A stretch of 64,000 nucleotides of DNA from NCBI GenBank assembly GCA_009823505.1, contig VZQC01007114.1:413892-477891 (forward strand). Reading direction: 5' to 3'. Each line of letters begins with the position of its first letter. Position 1 is the first letter of the stretch. Position numbers and translations under genes: made by a program. The notes under the pieces were generated by a model. That model did not search any database. It saw only the letters and a program-made list of their open reading frames with translations, and was not told the DNA's origin. Origin of the DNA: Rhizomys pruinosus (lineage: Eukaryota > Chordata > Mammalia > Rodentia > Spalacidae). Positions 1 to 11,385 of the stretch are shown piece by piece.

Positions 1-29
1 TCTTGATCTTGTGGAAGCGTTAGAGTCAC

Positions 30-330
30 TCAGTATTGTAGTTTGGCTCTGAAATGCCCCCCCAAACACACGTGTTCATGCTGAGTCCCCAGCTCATGGC
101 ACTGCTGGGGAGCAATGAGACTTTTTGGAGGTGGAGCCTCATGAAAGGAAGGCAGATCTTTGTCAGCTTTTCTCGAAGGGGATGTTGGGACACCAGTCTC
201 GTCATCTTTCTCTGTGCCCCAGCCATCAGCGGATGAGCAATTTTGCTCTATTGTGCATTGCCACAAGACATTGTGCCTGCCCAGAGGTCCAGAAGCAATG
301 GGGTCAAGGTGCGTGTTCACACAGTGCAAT
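30..330 (+). mobile_element. Old rodent interspersed repeat fragment (family unnamed)
   Basis: The stretch with 'ctgagtccccagctcatgg', 'ggaggtggagcctcatga' and a C-rich tail resembles an abundant murid repeat whose opposite strand begins like 'ctattgctgtgataaaacacc'. It is diverged, and I do not assert a family name. The short open frames here fall inside this repeat and show no gene-like features. Confidence 0.4.
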
Positions 331-863
331 GTTGCTATGCAGACACTCTCACAGCTTGCCGGCTGATTTGGGTGTTCGTCCAGGTAGAGGAGGACCAGCT
401 TTGTGAAAGGGAGGGAATCCTGGGACTTTTAGGGCTGACGTTGAACCAAATATGGAGATAAGAACCGTTTCATCTTTCTTTTCATTAATTACAATTGTAA
501 CTCAAAACAGAGCACCTGTGACATTGTCTGTAGCAATTTCTGCTTAAAAATAAGACAGGTTACCAGATGAGCAAATTTTTAAAAAGTCTCCCTATCCAGT
601 CCTGCCCAATCAGACTGTATTTTAATAGCATATACAGGTGATTCGTAGGTACAATTTGAGTGTTATGAAATATTACATGGGACATACTCACTCTAGAAAA
701 GTATTTATCTGTAACTCAAATTGCCTTGGGTATCTGGATTCTGTCTCTTACCCGTATTTGAGAATAATGAGGAACTTATCTCATTATTCTTCCAATTGTG
801 GAAAATATGTTTAATATCTTTCCTTTCATTTCACCTCATCTGCTTGTGTCTGCAACTCATTGA

Positions 864-865
<2 letters not shown>

Positions 866-909
<44 letters not shown>
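866..909. repeat. (TG)22 microsatellite
   Basis: An uninterrupted TG dinucleotide run of about 44 bp directly abuts the start of a B4 SINE in antisense orientation. It probably grew at the tail of that element. Confidence 0.95.
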
Positions 910-912
<3 letters not shown>

Positions 913-1185
913 AGGCCAAGGGACTACCTCAGGGGTCACTTGTCACTGTTCACCATGCTTGTTTGAGAAAGGGTCTCTCACTGGCCTGGAACTTGTCAAC
1001 TCAGTGAGGCAAGCCAGCCAGTGACCCCAGGAAGCCACCTGCCTCTATATCTTCAGTGCTGGGCTTCTAAATTCATGTATTTCCACCCAGATTCATTTTG
1101 TGGAGGTTCTGAGGATGGAGTGCATCAGGCCCTCATGCTTCTGAGACAAAGCACTTTACTGACTGAGCCGTCTCTTCTGATCCTC
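910..1185 (-). mobile_element. B4-type SINE (ID head plus B1), antisense
   Basis: Read on the plus strand it shows the order of an inverted B4: 'gagaaagggtctctcactgg', a B1-like middle (gaagccacctgcctct, cagtgctgggcttctaa), then the reverse ID head ending 'actgactgagccgtctc'. It is diverged and has no coding content. Confidence 0.7.
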
Positions 1186-1199
1186 CCCAACTTTTAAGT

Positions 1200-2520
1200 C
1201 CAGTATAAAACAAGGCCAGCTGATAGTTCTCAAGATGTCAGTCTGCATGTTAGTAATAAATAAGACAAATTGTCAGTCTTTATGTGAAAGAAGGGAAAGC
1301 CAACCCTATTGCTTACAGGTCAGCTTGCTTCCCCCTTTTCACTGTTTTTCTTATTGATTTTAAAAGTTCTCACATATATTAAAATTCTTTTCTTTATGTA
1401 ACACAGAAGCTGTCTTATTACAGGTAAAGGATCACAATCAGTGCTTAAAAAGCTACAAATACCAGAATTTCCCTGAGAGAGAATTATCTGAAGGCTTATC
1501 ATTCTATGAACATGAAGTTCCACAAGGCTAAAAATGTTGTGTCTATATACTCAAGTAAGAAGTGCTAATCTTTTAAAAAATTACTCAGATTAACTAAAAT
1601 GTCACAGTCTAACATTGTTAACAGCAAGATGCATTGTTATAAACACACATTTAACTCTGGCTTCTGTGGACTGGTCTCCTGTGAACTACAGGTACCTAAA
1701 ATCCATCCAATCACTCTCCCAGATGTTTTAAAAGTTTAGTTACAGAAATTAATTTTCATGTTAAAGTAAAAAAATAGAGCATTGACATTATTAGATTCTC
1801 TGTTTGGCTCTCTCCCCTTTTGGAGTTCTCCTCACACATCTGGCACGCTATTAAGCAGATGATATTCATATGCTGATATTGACTGCAATGATTTGCGCTT
1901 TAAAATGTAGTGTTGAGAGTTCTATTTGGAAAGTGTTGCTGTATATAAGATTGAGCCTTAATAGTGTTATATTTCAGTCTATAAATAACCTGCTTCCTAT
2001 CTGACACTAAAACAATGTATGGCATTTGGCAAAAAGCAAGCTGCCAAATGATTTCCTAAGTGCCTAGTTAGAGGATGCCACTGTGAATTTTTTGCACTAG
2101 CTGGAGCGCTAGAAGAATGAGTCTTAGCTGTGCTAAACCTTCAAAATAAATCATTTGTTTTGCTCTGTGAAATCGTCCATGCCAATTGCATTCAGATCAG
2201 TGTGGCATTGTTGATTTTTATTTAGAGTGAGGTGAGCGAACAGGTGTCTGATGTCCTGTCTATATTTAATAAGTGAGAATTGGGAAAGGAACTAGCACAG
2301 TTCTCACATGCACACACATGGCTGGGGCAGGGGCTGCTTAGAACACTGCCAGGGAGGGGTGGAGGTGAAGGTATTCACTGGGGGGCTTTCCAAGCAGAGC
2401 TGCCATGACCAAATTCAACCTCCACTCCTTCATTGGTGAATAAGAAGAGAAATCTTGTCTTCATTGTGTCACTATGGAGGGTAAATAACATGTAAAGGTC
2501 TGGTCTTGTGCTAGTTCATA
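1200..2520. other. Unique AT-rich block, no repeat recognised
   Basis: About 1.3 kb without a SINE or LINE signature I recognise. The part from about 1800 to 2300 is complex, non-repetitive sequence of the kind often seen in conserved noncoding elements, but conservation cannot be tested here. No splice-flanked open frame stands out. Confidence 0.5.
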
Positions 2521-2523
2521 GTA

Positions 2524-2562
2524 AAATATATATATATATATATATATTATATAATATTTATG
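2524..2562. repeat. TA-rich microsatellite
   Basis: A run of about a dozen TA units degrades into TTATATAATATT. Confidence 0.85.
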
Positions 2563-2663
2563 TATCAAAGTTTCCACCTGTTAAGTTTGGATCTGGAATT
2601 TTCACCAAAGGCCTTATGTGTGGTTATGGGGAGGCGCTGGAACCTTTGAGCCCTGGAGAATAA

Positions 2664-2830
2664 GATGGGTTTGGTGGCACAGGCCTATAATCCTAGCCCT
2701 CAGGGAGTAGAAGCAGGATCAGGAGTTTAAGGCAATCCCTGTTACACAGAGAGTTTGAGGAAGCTTGAACTGCATGAGACCCCTCCAAAACCAACCAACT
2801 AATCAACAAGAACAGCAAAAAGAAAGACGT
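2664..2830 (+). mobile_element. B1-like SINE, diverged
   Basis: Contains 'gggtttggtggcacaggc', 'ataatcctagccctcaggg' and a tail with 'catgagacccctccaaaacc', in B1 order. An A-rich tail follows up to about 2830. Confidence 0.65.
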
Positions 2831-2913
2831 GGGGGCTATTTGGAGGAAGTTGGGCATCGGGATGTGTCCTGAATATCTTCGGTCCTCCATGAGGTTTGTG
2901 TGTTGTCTGTGTA

Positions 2914-3433
2914 TGTGCTTGTTAGAGTAGGCATGTACATATGTATGCATGCACATATGCTCGTTAGAGTAGGCATGTACACATATATGTATGCACATGA
3001 ATGTGCTCATTAGAGTAGGCATGTACACGTGTATGCATGTGCATGTGCTCATTAGAGTAGGTAGGCACACATGTATGCATGTGCATGTACTCATTACAGT
3101 AGGCAGGTACACATGTATGCATGCGCATGTGCTCGTTACAGTAGGCAGGTACACATGTATGCATGTGCATGCATGTGCTCATTAGAGTAGGCATGTGCAC
3201 ATATATGCATGCGCATGCATGTGCTCGCTAGAGTAGGCATGTACACGTATACGCATGTGCATGTGCTTGTTATAGTAGGCAGGTACACGTGTATGCATGT
3301 GCATGTGCTTGTTAGAGTAGGCAAGTACACATGTATGCATGTGCATGTGCTCATTAAAGTAGGCAGGTACATGTGTATGCATGTGCATGTGCTCATTAGA
3401 GTAGGCAGGTACACATGCATGCATGCACACATG
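2914..3433. repeat. Minisatellite, 12 units of 42 or 46 bp
   Basis: The landmark 'agtagg' recurs at 2926, 2968, 3014, 3056, 3098, 3140, 3186, 3232, 3274, 3316, 3358 and 3400. Eight spacings are 42 bp and three are 46 bp, the longer ones carrying an extra GCAT-type step. Each unit ends in alternating purine-pyrimidine sequence around ATGCAT. Because 42 is a multiple of 3, long periodic open frames (14-residue repeats rich in His, Met, Val, Cys) appear on both strands. These are a by-product of the array and not genes. Confidence 0.95.
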
Positions 3434-3560
3434 GAGGCCAGCGGTCAGTGTCAGCCCTCTGGTCAGTCTCCCCCACCTTGCTTTGGAGACAAGGTCTCTC
3501 ACTGAGCAGGAAGCTCATCAGCACGGCCAGGCTGGCTGACCAGGCAGAGCTGGAGGTCGG
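3434..3560 (-). mobile_element. B4/B1-like SINE fragment, antisense
   Basis: Contains 'ggagacaaggtctctcactg' and 'acggccaggctggctgacca', as in the inverted B4 body. It is truncated, with no ID head seen. Confidence 0.55.
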
Positions 3561-3664
3561 CCTGCCCTCCATGGCCTTTCCCTCAGCTACACTTTTCTCG
3601 TATTCAACAACAGAATAACAGATCATCGATGCAGACTCTTCTAGTTTCATTCTGGTCTTTTGAT

Positions 3665-3865
3665 AAAGCACTCTGACCAAAGGATTTGGGGAGAAAGCAC
3701 TGTGTGCTTCTTCACTTACTGGCTTATGATCACCCGACTTTCTTTGGGGTCACCCACAGTGGGCTGTGCCCTCCTGGCATCAATCATCAGTCAAGACGAT
3801 CCTTCAACTGAGACAGCCAGATGACTGTTGTCAGGTTGATGGCTGAACCTAGCTAGGACACAAAC
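3665..3865 (-). mobile_element. Old murid interspersed repeat fragment
   Basis: Contains 'actctgaccaaagga', 'cacccacagtgggctgtgcc', 'catcaatcatcagtcaag' and 'gtcaggttgatggctgaacc' in the order of an abundant murid repeat. Related copies lie at about 22.4, 40.8, 48.9 and 59.8 kb. I do not assert the RepeatMasker name. Confidence 0.5.
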
Positions 3866-4299
3866 CTTGGAGAAGCTCAAGCCAAAACCCTTTCAAAACC
3901 CTTCTTGGACAGAGCTCAGGGAGGAGTCTCTGGAAGTAAAAGCTGGACCTAGTGGCTTTCAGGGGACCCAAGGTGGCATGAAACATCCTCAACTCCTTGA
4001 GGTCACACAAGTTTCCTAGCGTCTTGGGGTGACAGGCTCAGCAGAGCACTGGCTTTGATGGGTGTTGTCATTTTTAGAAGTGTCTTGGGAAGATGTCAAA
4101 ATTCCGAATGTCTGGGTACACTTGGGGGGGGGGTGTTATTTTGAACATGGGCTCTGTGAATGTATTTTCTGAAGCGAAACATCCAAAATTCTCTGACTTG
4201 AAATCTTTAAATGTTTGCCAAGTTTTTCGGGACAGCCTTTCGCTGCTACTTTTATTCCTCTTCCTCCCCGACACTCTGCTCCTTTCTCCTTCTCCAGCA

Positions 4300-4422
4300 C
4301 CTACTATGGAGCTCAGGCTAGCCTTGAAATTGCTCTGTAGCTCAGGATGACCTGGAACACCTGCTTCTTCTGCCTCGGCCTCCTGAGTGCTGGATTACAG
4401 ATATGGACCATGCCTGGCTCCA
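4300..4422 (-). mobile_element. B1 SINE, antisense, 5' and 3' degraded
   Basis: Shows 'gctcaggctagccttgaa', 'ctgcctcggcctcctgag', 'tgctggattacag' and 'ccatgcctggct', which is the inverted B1 order. Confidence 0.75.
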
Positions 4423-4429
4423 TTTGTGC

Positions 4430-6515
4430 TCTTTCTGAGAGATCTTTTCAGCACACATCTCTACATAGGTACCGTGAAAAACCACATTAGAGTCTCATGT
4501 GTGGTTGTGACCAAACAAAAGTGTTCCAGTATAATCAAGACATGTAAAAAGTGGTACTAGTTATATAAGTCATTGGATGTATATGTGGCAAATGTTGAAG
4601 AAAAGATTCCACCAAGGTTCCACTGAAGTTGTGAATCACAGGGTTCCTGGCCCATCACTTATGAGCTGGTCACCTGTGAAGCTTCTCATGTGCTACGGAT
4701 GAGCCTTCTGGGTTGGGATCCAGTAGTGAGGATATTCTCAATGGATGAGACCTTCAATAAGATGATGCTAACTTTCTCACTACCTGAAGATGTTCAGTAT
4801 TCTAATAACTGTCTGTTCTTTGAAGTGATCTCATGCCCAGCTGCAAACATCAGGCACACCTCTGTATTCCTCTAGTTGTCTTGAAAACAAAATGTCAAAC
4901 AGTCTATAATCATCTTCTTTTCCTTTTTTTAGGAGAGAGCATGAGATTTCCATTTGTGTCAGATTTTAGATGTCTTAATATTCTTTCCTGTCTAATTTTG
5001 CTGAGAGTGATAATAGAGTTCTTGCGAGATTAAAGGCTACAGACTTTTAACCTATGTCATGAAAAAAATATTAGTTATTATTATCATAAAGTGGTTCAAA
5101 TACAAACTTAGTTGTGATACCGTTACATTGAAGGGAGTATTCCAAGCATATAATTTTGTTCATTATAAATATTAAGCAATTCAGAATGACAGTACATTGG
5201 AGAAATTATCATTTTTTAAACTAAGAGAGTCTTAGATTAAGTCTGCTGCTGAAGATGAAGGCTCAGTGTGAGTTCTTAAGTGGAAACTTGTAAAATTCTT
5301 TTATTGCATTGCCACTACTATGGAATATAAGGGCATTCCAGAAAAAATTTCAGCCTGCCACAAGCTTATGTGTTGGGCAGGGACCTCAGTGAACAGAGAC
5401 AGTCAAGAGGAAGGGGTACATGTAAGATTTCAAAAAAAAGCAGGCGAAAGTTCATACAGTATCTGAGTTCATGGGAAGAGGTACAAGTGCCAGACAGTTT
5501 TGATCTTGAGTGAGCCCGGGACTGAGCCAGTTTCATTCAACACCTGTGAGTCACTGGTCTGAGTGGAGGAACTCAGGATGAAAACGATGCCAGATTGATC
5601 TTTAGAATTTTCAGACCTTATTGAAAACTCATGACAATTTCGATTCCCTTTCCATTAGATTTTCCAAATACCGGCAGACATAGCGTGTGCTTTTCCAATA
5701 GTTCAAGTTTGTTCACAGAATGCCTAAGCAGGTGTAGTTCTGGCACAAAAAGGAATGCTAGGCCCAGTTAATACAACAATTAAGATCACAAAGGGCATAG
5801 CTGCAGAGACATTCACGCTGTATTTAGCAGGTCTATGGAGACCGGCTGCAGATGATTGGATGAATTTGCCAACCAACCCCATGATTTCTGGAGGAATGTG
5901 TCCTTGGTATCCCTAACTTACTGGAAAATGAAAACACACAGTCATAAAACCACCAGAGCACTGTCCACACCACATCAGAATGATGTAGATGGATGGACCT
6001 GAAGCCACTGTTAGAACACGTTTTGGTCTTAAGTCACATGACCGGCTCTTGTGTAGCCTGCTAAGCAAGGTACCAACTGCGTTTCTTTGGTTGCCTATTC
6101 AACCAGAAAATGGCTGTGTCTCCGACGACGGGAGGTAGGAACAACTTCTGTGTACGCATGTGCTCAGGATCACACCTTCGAGAGAAGAGCTTCACACCCT
6201 CATTTTCCATAGAAAAGTTAATAACCAAGAATGTCTGAATATACTTATTACTGAGAAATTATGAGGCCTAGAAATAGAGAGGCTTTTTTAAGTGGGTCCT
6301 GACCTATAAGGTATTACTGAGGACAATTTAAAGAATTGAAAAATAACTAGAACAGCGTAATGCCTGGTCTGAGTATTTTGCTTGATATATGATTAACTTA
6401 TAAACCCACAGTTTAATGTTACTCTGAGCAGATCGCTTTGGTGTGTGGGATGTAATCACTGAAACATGCCCTTTTGCTTAAATTATCAAGAAATCAGTTA
6501 CAATTTGGGGGGGGT
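4430..6515. other. Unique block, about 2.1 kb
   Basis: No repeat family is recognised. A pyrimidine run ending in AG at about 4910-4932 resembles a splice acceptor, but the open frame after it is short and unrecognised and has no donor I would trust. I see nothing else that can be supported. Confidence 0.4.
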
Positions 6516-6519
6516 TGTG

Positions 6520-6521
<2 letters not shown>

Positions 6522-6553
<32 letters not shown>
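6522..6553. repeat. (GT)n microsatellite
   Basis: About 16 GT units, preceded by a G run (6507-6514) and 'tgcat'. Confidence 0.9.
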
Positions 6554-6554
<1 letters not shown>

Positions 6555-8060
6555 TTAATTTCAGATCATAGTGGCCTTTCTTCCTTAACAACAACAAAAA
6601 ATTCCAGCACTTTTCTTTCCTGAGCTAACAGGCATTTATGGTTAGCTAATTACTTTAACCACATAGTTCCTGAAATAAGGCTGTCCACCAGTGCTGCTAA
6701 CCGCAACTCGAAAGCTCTAATTTCCACTCCTTTGTGGCTTTTTTCTGAGTTAGGTCCACTCTTTTCCTTGGGGGGAAGGCTAATATATATCTAGAATAAA
6801 TATTTTAAAAATAGGAGAAGAGCATTTCTTTCAAAAACAAAGGGAAATAATTTAACATTCTTTTGAAATGAGCCTAGGAAAAGCTTTAAGTTTTTGAGAC
6901 TTTCTATTTAATTACTTTGCACTGAAGCCAGCTGATCTTCTAACTTTCCTGACCTTCTATTCCCTGAATGTTCTCACAAATCAAAGGAAGAAAATGCTCA
7001 GTTCTAACATTAGTCTTGGGGAAAATTCCATATCTACAAACAAAAGAAAGAAAGGTAGAATCAAGGTTGCCTTGGGAATTTTGAGGTCCTTGGTAAGGTT
7101 AATTGGGAGGGCATGAATTCCTTTATCCTCAGATGTTTCTTTTCCTTTCTCTTTCCCCCAAAGCGTTTCTGGCCTCTTACCCATCAATCTCTCTTGCAGT
7201 CTGAGCCTTCGCTCTTCAACATTGAACCCAAAGATAGAAAAGTATTCCAACAGTCAGGGGGACGGCCTTGATGATCTCTTAAAATTCTTTTCATTGCTTT
7301 ATTTTAAATTCCGAGAATTTAATTTCCTAGAAACTCAGAGGTGAAATAGCTACCTTGCACAGGTGCTCCGTCGAGCCCCCTCTGTCTACGACTGCACCCT
7401 GCTTTCTAGGTCTTGCCCAGAGGCCTCTCCGTGCTTTGACTTCCTGTAGTATCTGCAGACTACTTCAGGGATGAACAGGGAGATGGAGTCACACAGTAGT
7501 TATACATATTTCAACCTTTGTGACTTAGTCATTGTTTGATAAACTGTTCTTCTTAAAAAGATTATGCTAAGTATCAAGGTGTGGCATCGGAAATCTGACT
7601 CCATGAGTACAAACAAGCAGCTCAGCGAGCACTGATTGAGGCTCTCTTTCTAAGGGAGTTGCAAATTCAATAACTCTTCAGTGATCAAGGCTAATAATGC
7701 CCATCTATTTACTGTGGATAGCTGTAGGATTGATGCAGAAGCTGAACACTCAGCACCGTGCACCATAGGCTTCAGAAGAAGACAGGCATTGGGGCCACAT
7801 TCTGCCCAAAGCACTTAATTATGGAGATTCACAAGGGGACACCTAAGAGTCCCGATTTTACTAAAGCCCCCAAATAATCTAAATCTGTGTTACCCCCAGG
7901 CATCTATTACCTAGTGATTGCAAAGTCCCTGGCACTATGCTGTGTCTGTCTGTCTGTCATCTGTCTGTCTGCTGTTGTGTTAGGCTAATCCTACAGTCAA
8001 GATCCTCAACTCTTCAAGTATGAGGAAGCGGAGGCAGGTATGCTTGTTCACAGCCTTTCT
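6555..8060. other. Unique block, about 1.5 kb
   Basis: No SINE or LINE is recognised. It has a short CTGT tetranucleotide run near 7943-7972. No supportable gene. Confidence 0.4.
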
Positions 8061-8086
8061 TATTTAATTTTGTATTAATTAATTTA

Positions 8087-8088
<2 letters not shown>

Positions 8089-8136
<48 letters not shown>

Positions 8137-8140
8137 CGCG
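8089..8140. repeat. (TG)n microsatellite ending in TGCG
   Basis: About 20 TG units followed by 'tgcgtgcgcgc'. It abuts the tail side of an antisense tRNA-derived SINE. Confidence 0.92.
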
Positions 8141-8142
8141 CA

Positions 8143-8305
8143 AGTGTATCCTGCGGCACTCATGTGGAAGTCAGCGGACGCCTTCTTGCAGAAGTCGGTT
8201 CTCTTCCATCATGTGAGTCATCAGAGTAGAGCTCAGGTCTTCCAGCTTGCCAGCAAGCTGCTTTGCTCACGGAGCCATTGTGCTGACTCTCTTGCTTAAG
8301 ATTTC
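8143..8305 (-). mobile_element. B3/B2-related SINE, antisense, diverged
   Basis: Contains 'ttgcagaagtcggttctctt', 'ccatcatgtgagtca', 'gagctcaggtcttccag' and 'cacggagccattgtg', which is the inverted order of a tRNA-derived rodent SINE. Confidence 0.65.
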
Positions 8306-8507
8306 TGTACCAGCTGTTGGAGAGCAGGGCAACCATCAAGCCCACTGTCTTGCTGGCCTGGAAACCCATGGCTTTAATCACAAATCAGGTACAGCTCAGC
8401 TTATCCTCAGCAAGCTGGTAGTAAGTAGCTGTTACAAGAAAAGATCACTACCAAGATCTCTGTTAGTCTCTTTAGTCTCTGTGATATCTGTTAAAAGAAT
8501 GTAGATG

Positions 8508-8782
8508 AAGGGCTGGAGAGATGGCCTAGCAGTTAAGAGCGCCGACCACTCTTACAGAGGACCCGGGTTCGATTCCCAGCACCCACATGGCGGCCGAGAA
8601 CTGTCTGAAACTCCAATTCCAGGAGAACTCCAGTTCCAGGAGAACTCCAGTTCCAGGAGAACTCCAGTTCCAGGGGAATCCGACACCCTCTTCTGACCTC
8701 CGCGGCATTGCATGACACGGGTGCACAAACCTGCATGCAGACAGTACATTCATACACATACAGAAATAAATAAAATTAAAGA
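8508..8782 (+). mobile_element. Young B2-like SINE with four internal 17-bp units
   Basis: Starts near 'gggctggagagatggcc', has the tRNA-like B box (gggttcgattcc), then 'cagcacccacatgg', and ends in an AAATAAATAAA tail. It is flanked by a perfect 15-bp target-site duplication 'aaaagaatgtagatg' at 8493-8507 and 8783-8797. Inside, the 17-bp unit 'tccagttccaggagaac' occurs about four times (about 8611-8678). Related copies in this window have one or two. CpGs are largely intact, consistent with a recent insertion. Open frames here are SINE shadows. Confidence 0.95.
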
Positions 8783-8799
8783 AAAAGAATGTAGATGTG

Positions 8800-9910
8800 C
8801 CCATAAAGTGCTGTCTAAAAGATGGGTGCAGTTTCTCTCAGAGTGAGCTGGGTACTCTCAGAAGAGGGGAGGGTGAATCATGGTCAAAAACAGCACTGTC
8901 TTCATCCACAATTTGGGCAGGTTTATACTATTTTTATAGTCTGTGGAATAGATGCTTTACTGAAGGATGTTTTCCCGTCTAGATGATTGACAGACCTATT
9001 TGGATTGGTTCATACAGGAGGGGCTGTACCTTGTAAACCCTTCTGTTAGATATTAATCTTATACGGTTTAAGGCTTGGCAGTCAAAGTTTGATAGTTAAC
9101 AATTAATGACCAGGTCACAATGTCCTGTCTCCTCCTAAAGACACAGGTCATTTTTTTTTTTCTTCTGACTAGTAATCAGTCATACAGTTCCAGTCCTTTG
9201 TTTTAGAACCTGCTGTTTATGACTCTAATGTCTTCTAATCCTGCTGATACCCAAGTAGCTACCTAACAAGACCAAGTATTTTGTGGTCAAACAGTAGGAA
9301 AAGTAAGATTGGGTTACTCAAAGTTAAACTCTATGTGTTACTAATTTTTTTTCAGTCTTTAATATTGTACCTTGTGGATCTCCGGCAGTGGGGCAAATGT
9401 CACAGTGTTTCCAGAGCAAATGTGAATTTTACAAATCATCTCTACTTCCAGTGATAGAAGGAGTGGACTTGGGGAAGCTGTGCTCTGTGATACCCAGCCT
9501 TCCCCCGAGATGAGTTGTCATTGGGAAACCCAGTGTGGTGGGTGCACAGGAAATCACTGCAATGACAGAGCCCCAGGGTGTGTCAAAAGGAAGCAGCTGG
9601 AATGAGGTCTCAGAATCTGAATAGTATTTTCAGAGATGACATCACGCAGATGGCAGATGGTAGTGGTGGTTAGAGAGCACATCAAGAGTCGTGGATTCAG
9701 TCAGTCAGAGGAACCACACATGTACATATATGTGGATGTGGAAGCAGTATTTTAGTGAATGGAAAAGAATGCCAAGCAATGTGGGATCTAGTGAACAGAG
9801 TGTGGCTACTCACTGTTTATTATATTTTAGAATACTTTTCCTCATTCCTCAAAAAGTCCCAAAGAACACTGTAAGATTTCAGGACAGATGATAAGATGTT
9901 ATCTTCCTGT
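8800..9910. other. Unique block, about 1.1 kb
   Basis: No repeat is recognised. It includes a short T run (9151-9161) and nothing gene-like. Confidence 0.4.
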
Positions 9911-9914
9911 GTGT

Positions 9915-10800
9915 TTCGATAATCAACATATTGAACAAACATTTACCAACTGCCTATGAGATTCCAGTCCTGGTTTGGGTGTTAAGGACACAGCTGTAAA
10001 ATGAGCTGCACAAGGTTCCTGTTTCCAGAAAACTCACAGAGGAAAGCACCACAAACATAAATAAGACCTCACAAAAACATCAGCCAGAGATAAGTACCGT
10101 GTCCAGAGTTAAAATAGGCTGATGAGATGAAGAGAGTCTTAATGGCCCTTTTCGAATAACAAGAAGGCATCAGACACTGGAAGTTCATGGTGAAAACATA
10201 TTAGAGAGAAGGAACAGCTGGTGTAGCATCCCTGAGGGAGAAGCCATTCCTGTCAAGGATGAGGAAACCACAGCTTACTCGCAGACCCAGAGGAGGAAGG
10301 GTCCAGAGGGGTTCAGAGGGGTTGATGTGGAGTGGGAGTTCCTTTCCAAGTGGGATGGTCATCTACTGGAGGTTTGTGAGAAAGGGCTTTGTGTGTATAC
10401 ATGTGTGTGCCCATATGTGCCTATGTACCTGTGTATGCAGCATTCCTCCTTATGGCCTTATATCTGAGAAATGAGAGGTGAAAATTAGAAGCAGAAATCA
10501 GGGAGTGAAGGAAGAGGGTTGAAATTCCTTGTTTGGGCAAAGGATGGAGAGAGATGGACAGTTAACCAAATGCTAATGAAATGGATATGGAGGTTCTGGA
10601 AAAGACACTTGGGTCTTTAGGGTACTGCTTCCTGCATTGGGGGAGGTAGGATAGAGAATGGAAAGTTCAGAGCTTCATATTAAACAGGTCAAGTTGGAAA
10701 TGACCATTCGATAGTCAAGGGAAAGTTTCAGAATCACTGGGTGGAGGTCTTGAACTACAGACCGAGGTCTAGATTCACTATTCCAGATTGTTCAGTGACT
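9915..10800 (-). mobile_element. Ancient mammalian L2-like element, antisense relic
   Basis: Degraded landmarks follow the order of a widespread ancient mammalian repeat: 'gaacaaacatttaccaactg', 'ggtgttaaggacacagctg', 'ggaacagctggtgtagcatc', 'catctactggaggtttgtga' and 'aaacaggtcaagttggaaat'. A short TG-rich patch (10388-10440) interrupts it. The L2 name and the strand are inference from its 3'-end-like start. Confidence 0.45.
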
Positions 10801-11089
10801 ATATTTGAGACCTACCGACAGCTAAAATGCATCTCAGAAAGGTAAAATAAGTAAACAAAGGCACTTGTGAATAATTTCCAAGTGACTACTGTGTAGAAAT
10901 GCTATGGCGAAGCAGGAACTTGGGGCAGCTAGCTTGTCTCTGCCATTAAGTGCTGGTAGAGAAAGCTTCACATTTTAGTATTCAATGTCTAGACAATCTC
11001 ACTGGAACATTTAGCTCCCATGCTTCAACATTAGAGCAGATTCTCCCTGAGTGCACAACACATGGTGTGGTTCAAGTTATAGTATGCTC

Positions 11090-11380
11090 TTCTCTTTTTT
11101 TTTCATGTTTCCATTTTTTAACATTTTTATTGAAATTTTGTGTATTTCATACATCGTTTCTCATTCCAATCTAGACTCATCTCCCCTTCCATGCCCCCCA
11201 CCCAACCTGAGTACATGCACCCTGCAATTCTTGCCCTGTACCTTTTTCTGATTCTTTTCAAAGTTTTTCAATGCAGAGGATTATTGTTCTTGGGGGAACT
11301 TTACTGTTTCAGTCGGTTCCCCATCCCAGTTCCTCTGCTGTTGTTGTTCCCTCCAATCTGTACTGATTCAACATACGCAC

Positions 11381-11385
<5 letters not shown>
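11090..11385 (-). mobile_element. L1 3'UTR-like retrotransposon segment (copy 1), antisense
   Basis: On the minus strand it reads: CA/TA tract, 'gggaacaacaac', a purine-rich middle with 'cagaaaaagg', 'ggtgggggg' and 'gtctagatt', then 'aaatttcaataaaaatg' at its A-rich end. The same order is seen at 32427-32640 (plus) and 51541-51715 (minus). An A-rich 3' end and a G/A-rich body fit a rodent L1 3'UTR. The family assignment is inference. Confidence 0.6.

Noticed and set aside
2693..3505. Several overlapping frames rich in His, Met, Cys, Val (up to 153 codons)
   Set aside because: Shadows of the 42/46-bp minisatellite on both strands.
4905..5033. Strong pyrimidine run plus AG followed by an open frame
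   Set aside because: It resembles a splice acceptor, but there is no donor, no conserved domain, and the frame is short.
8526..8804. Overlapping frames on both strands with a repeated Trp/Asn/Ser/Pro motif
   Set aside because: Shadows of the 17-bp repeats in a B2-like SINE. The same peptides recur at 17.2, 23.1, 24.8, 46.9 and 50.9 kb.
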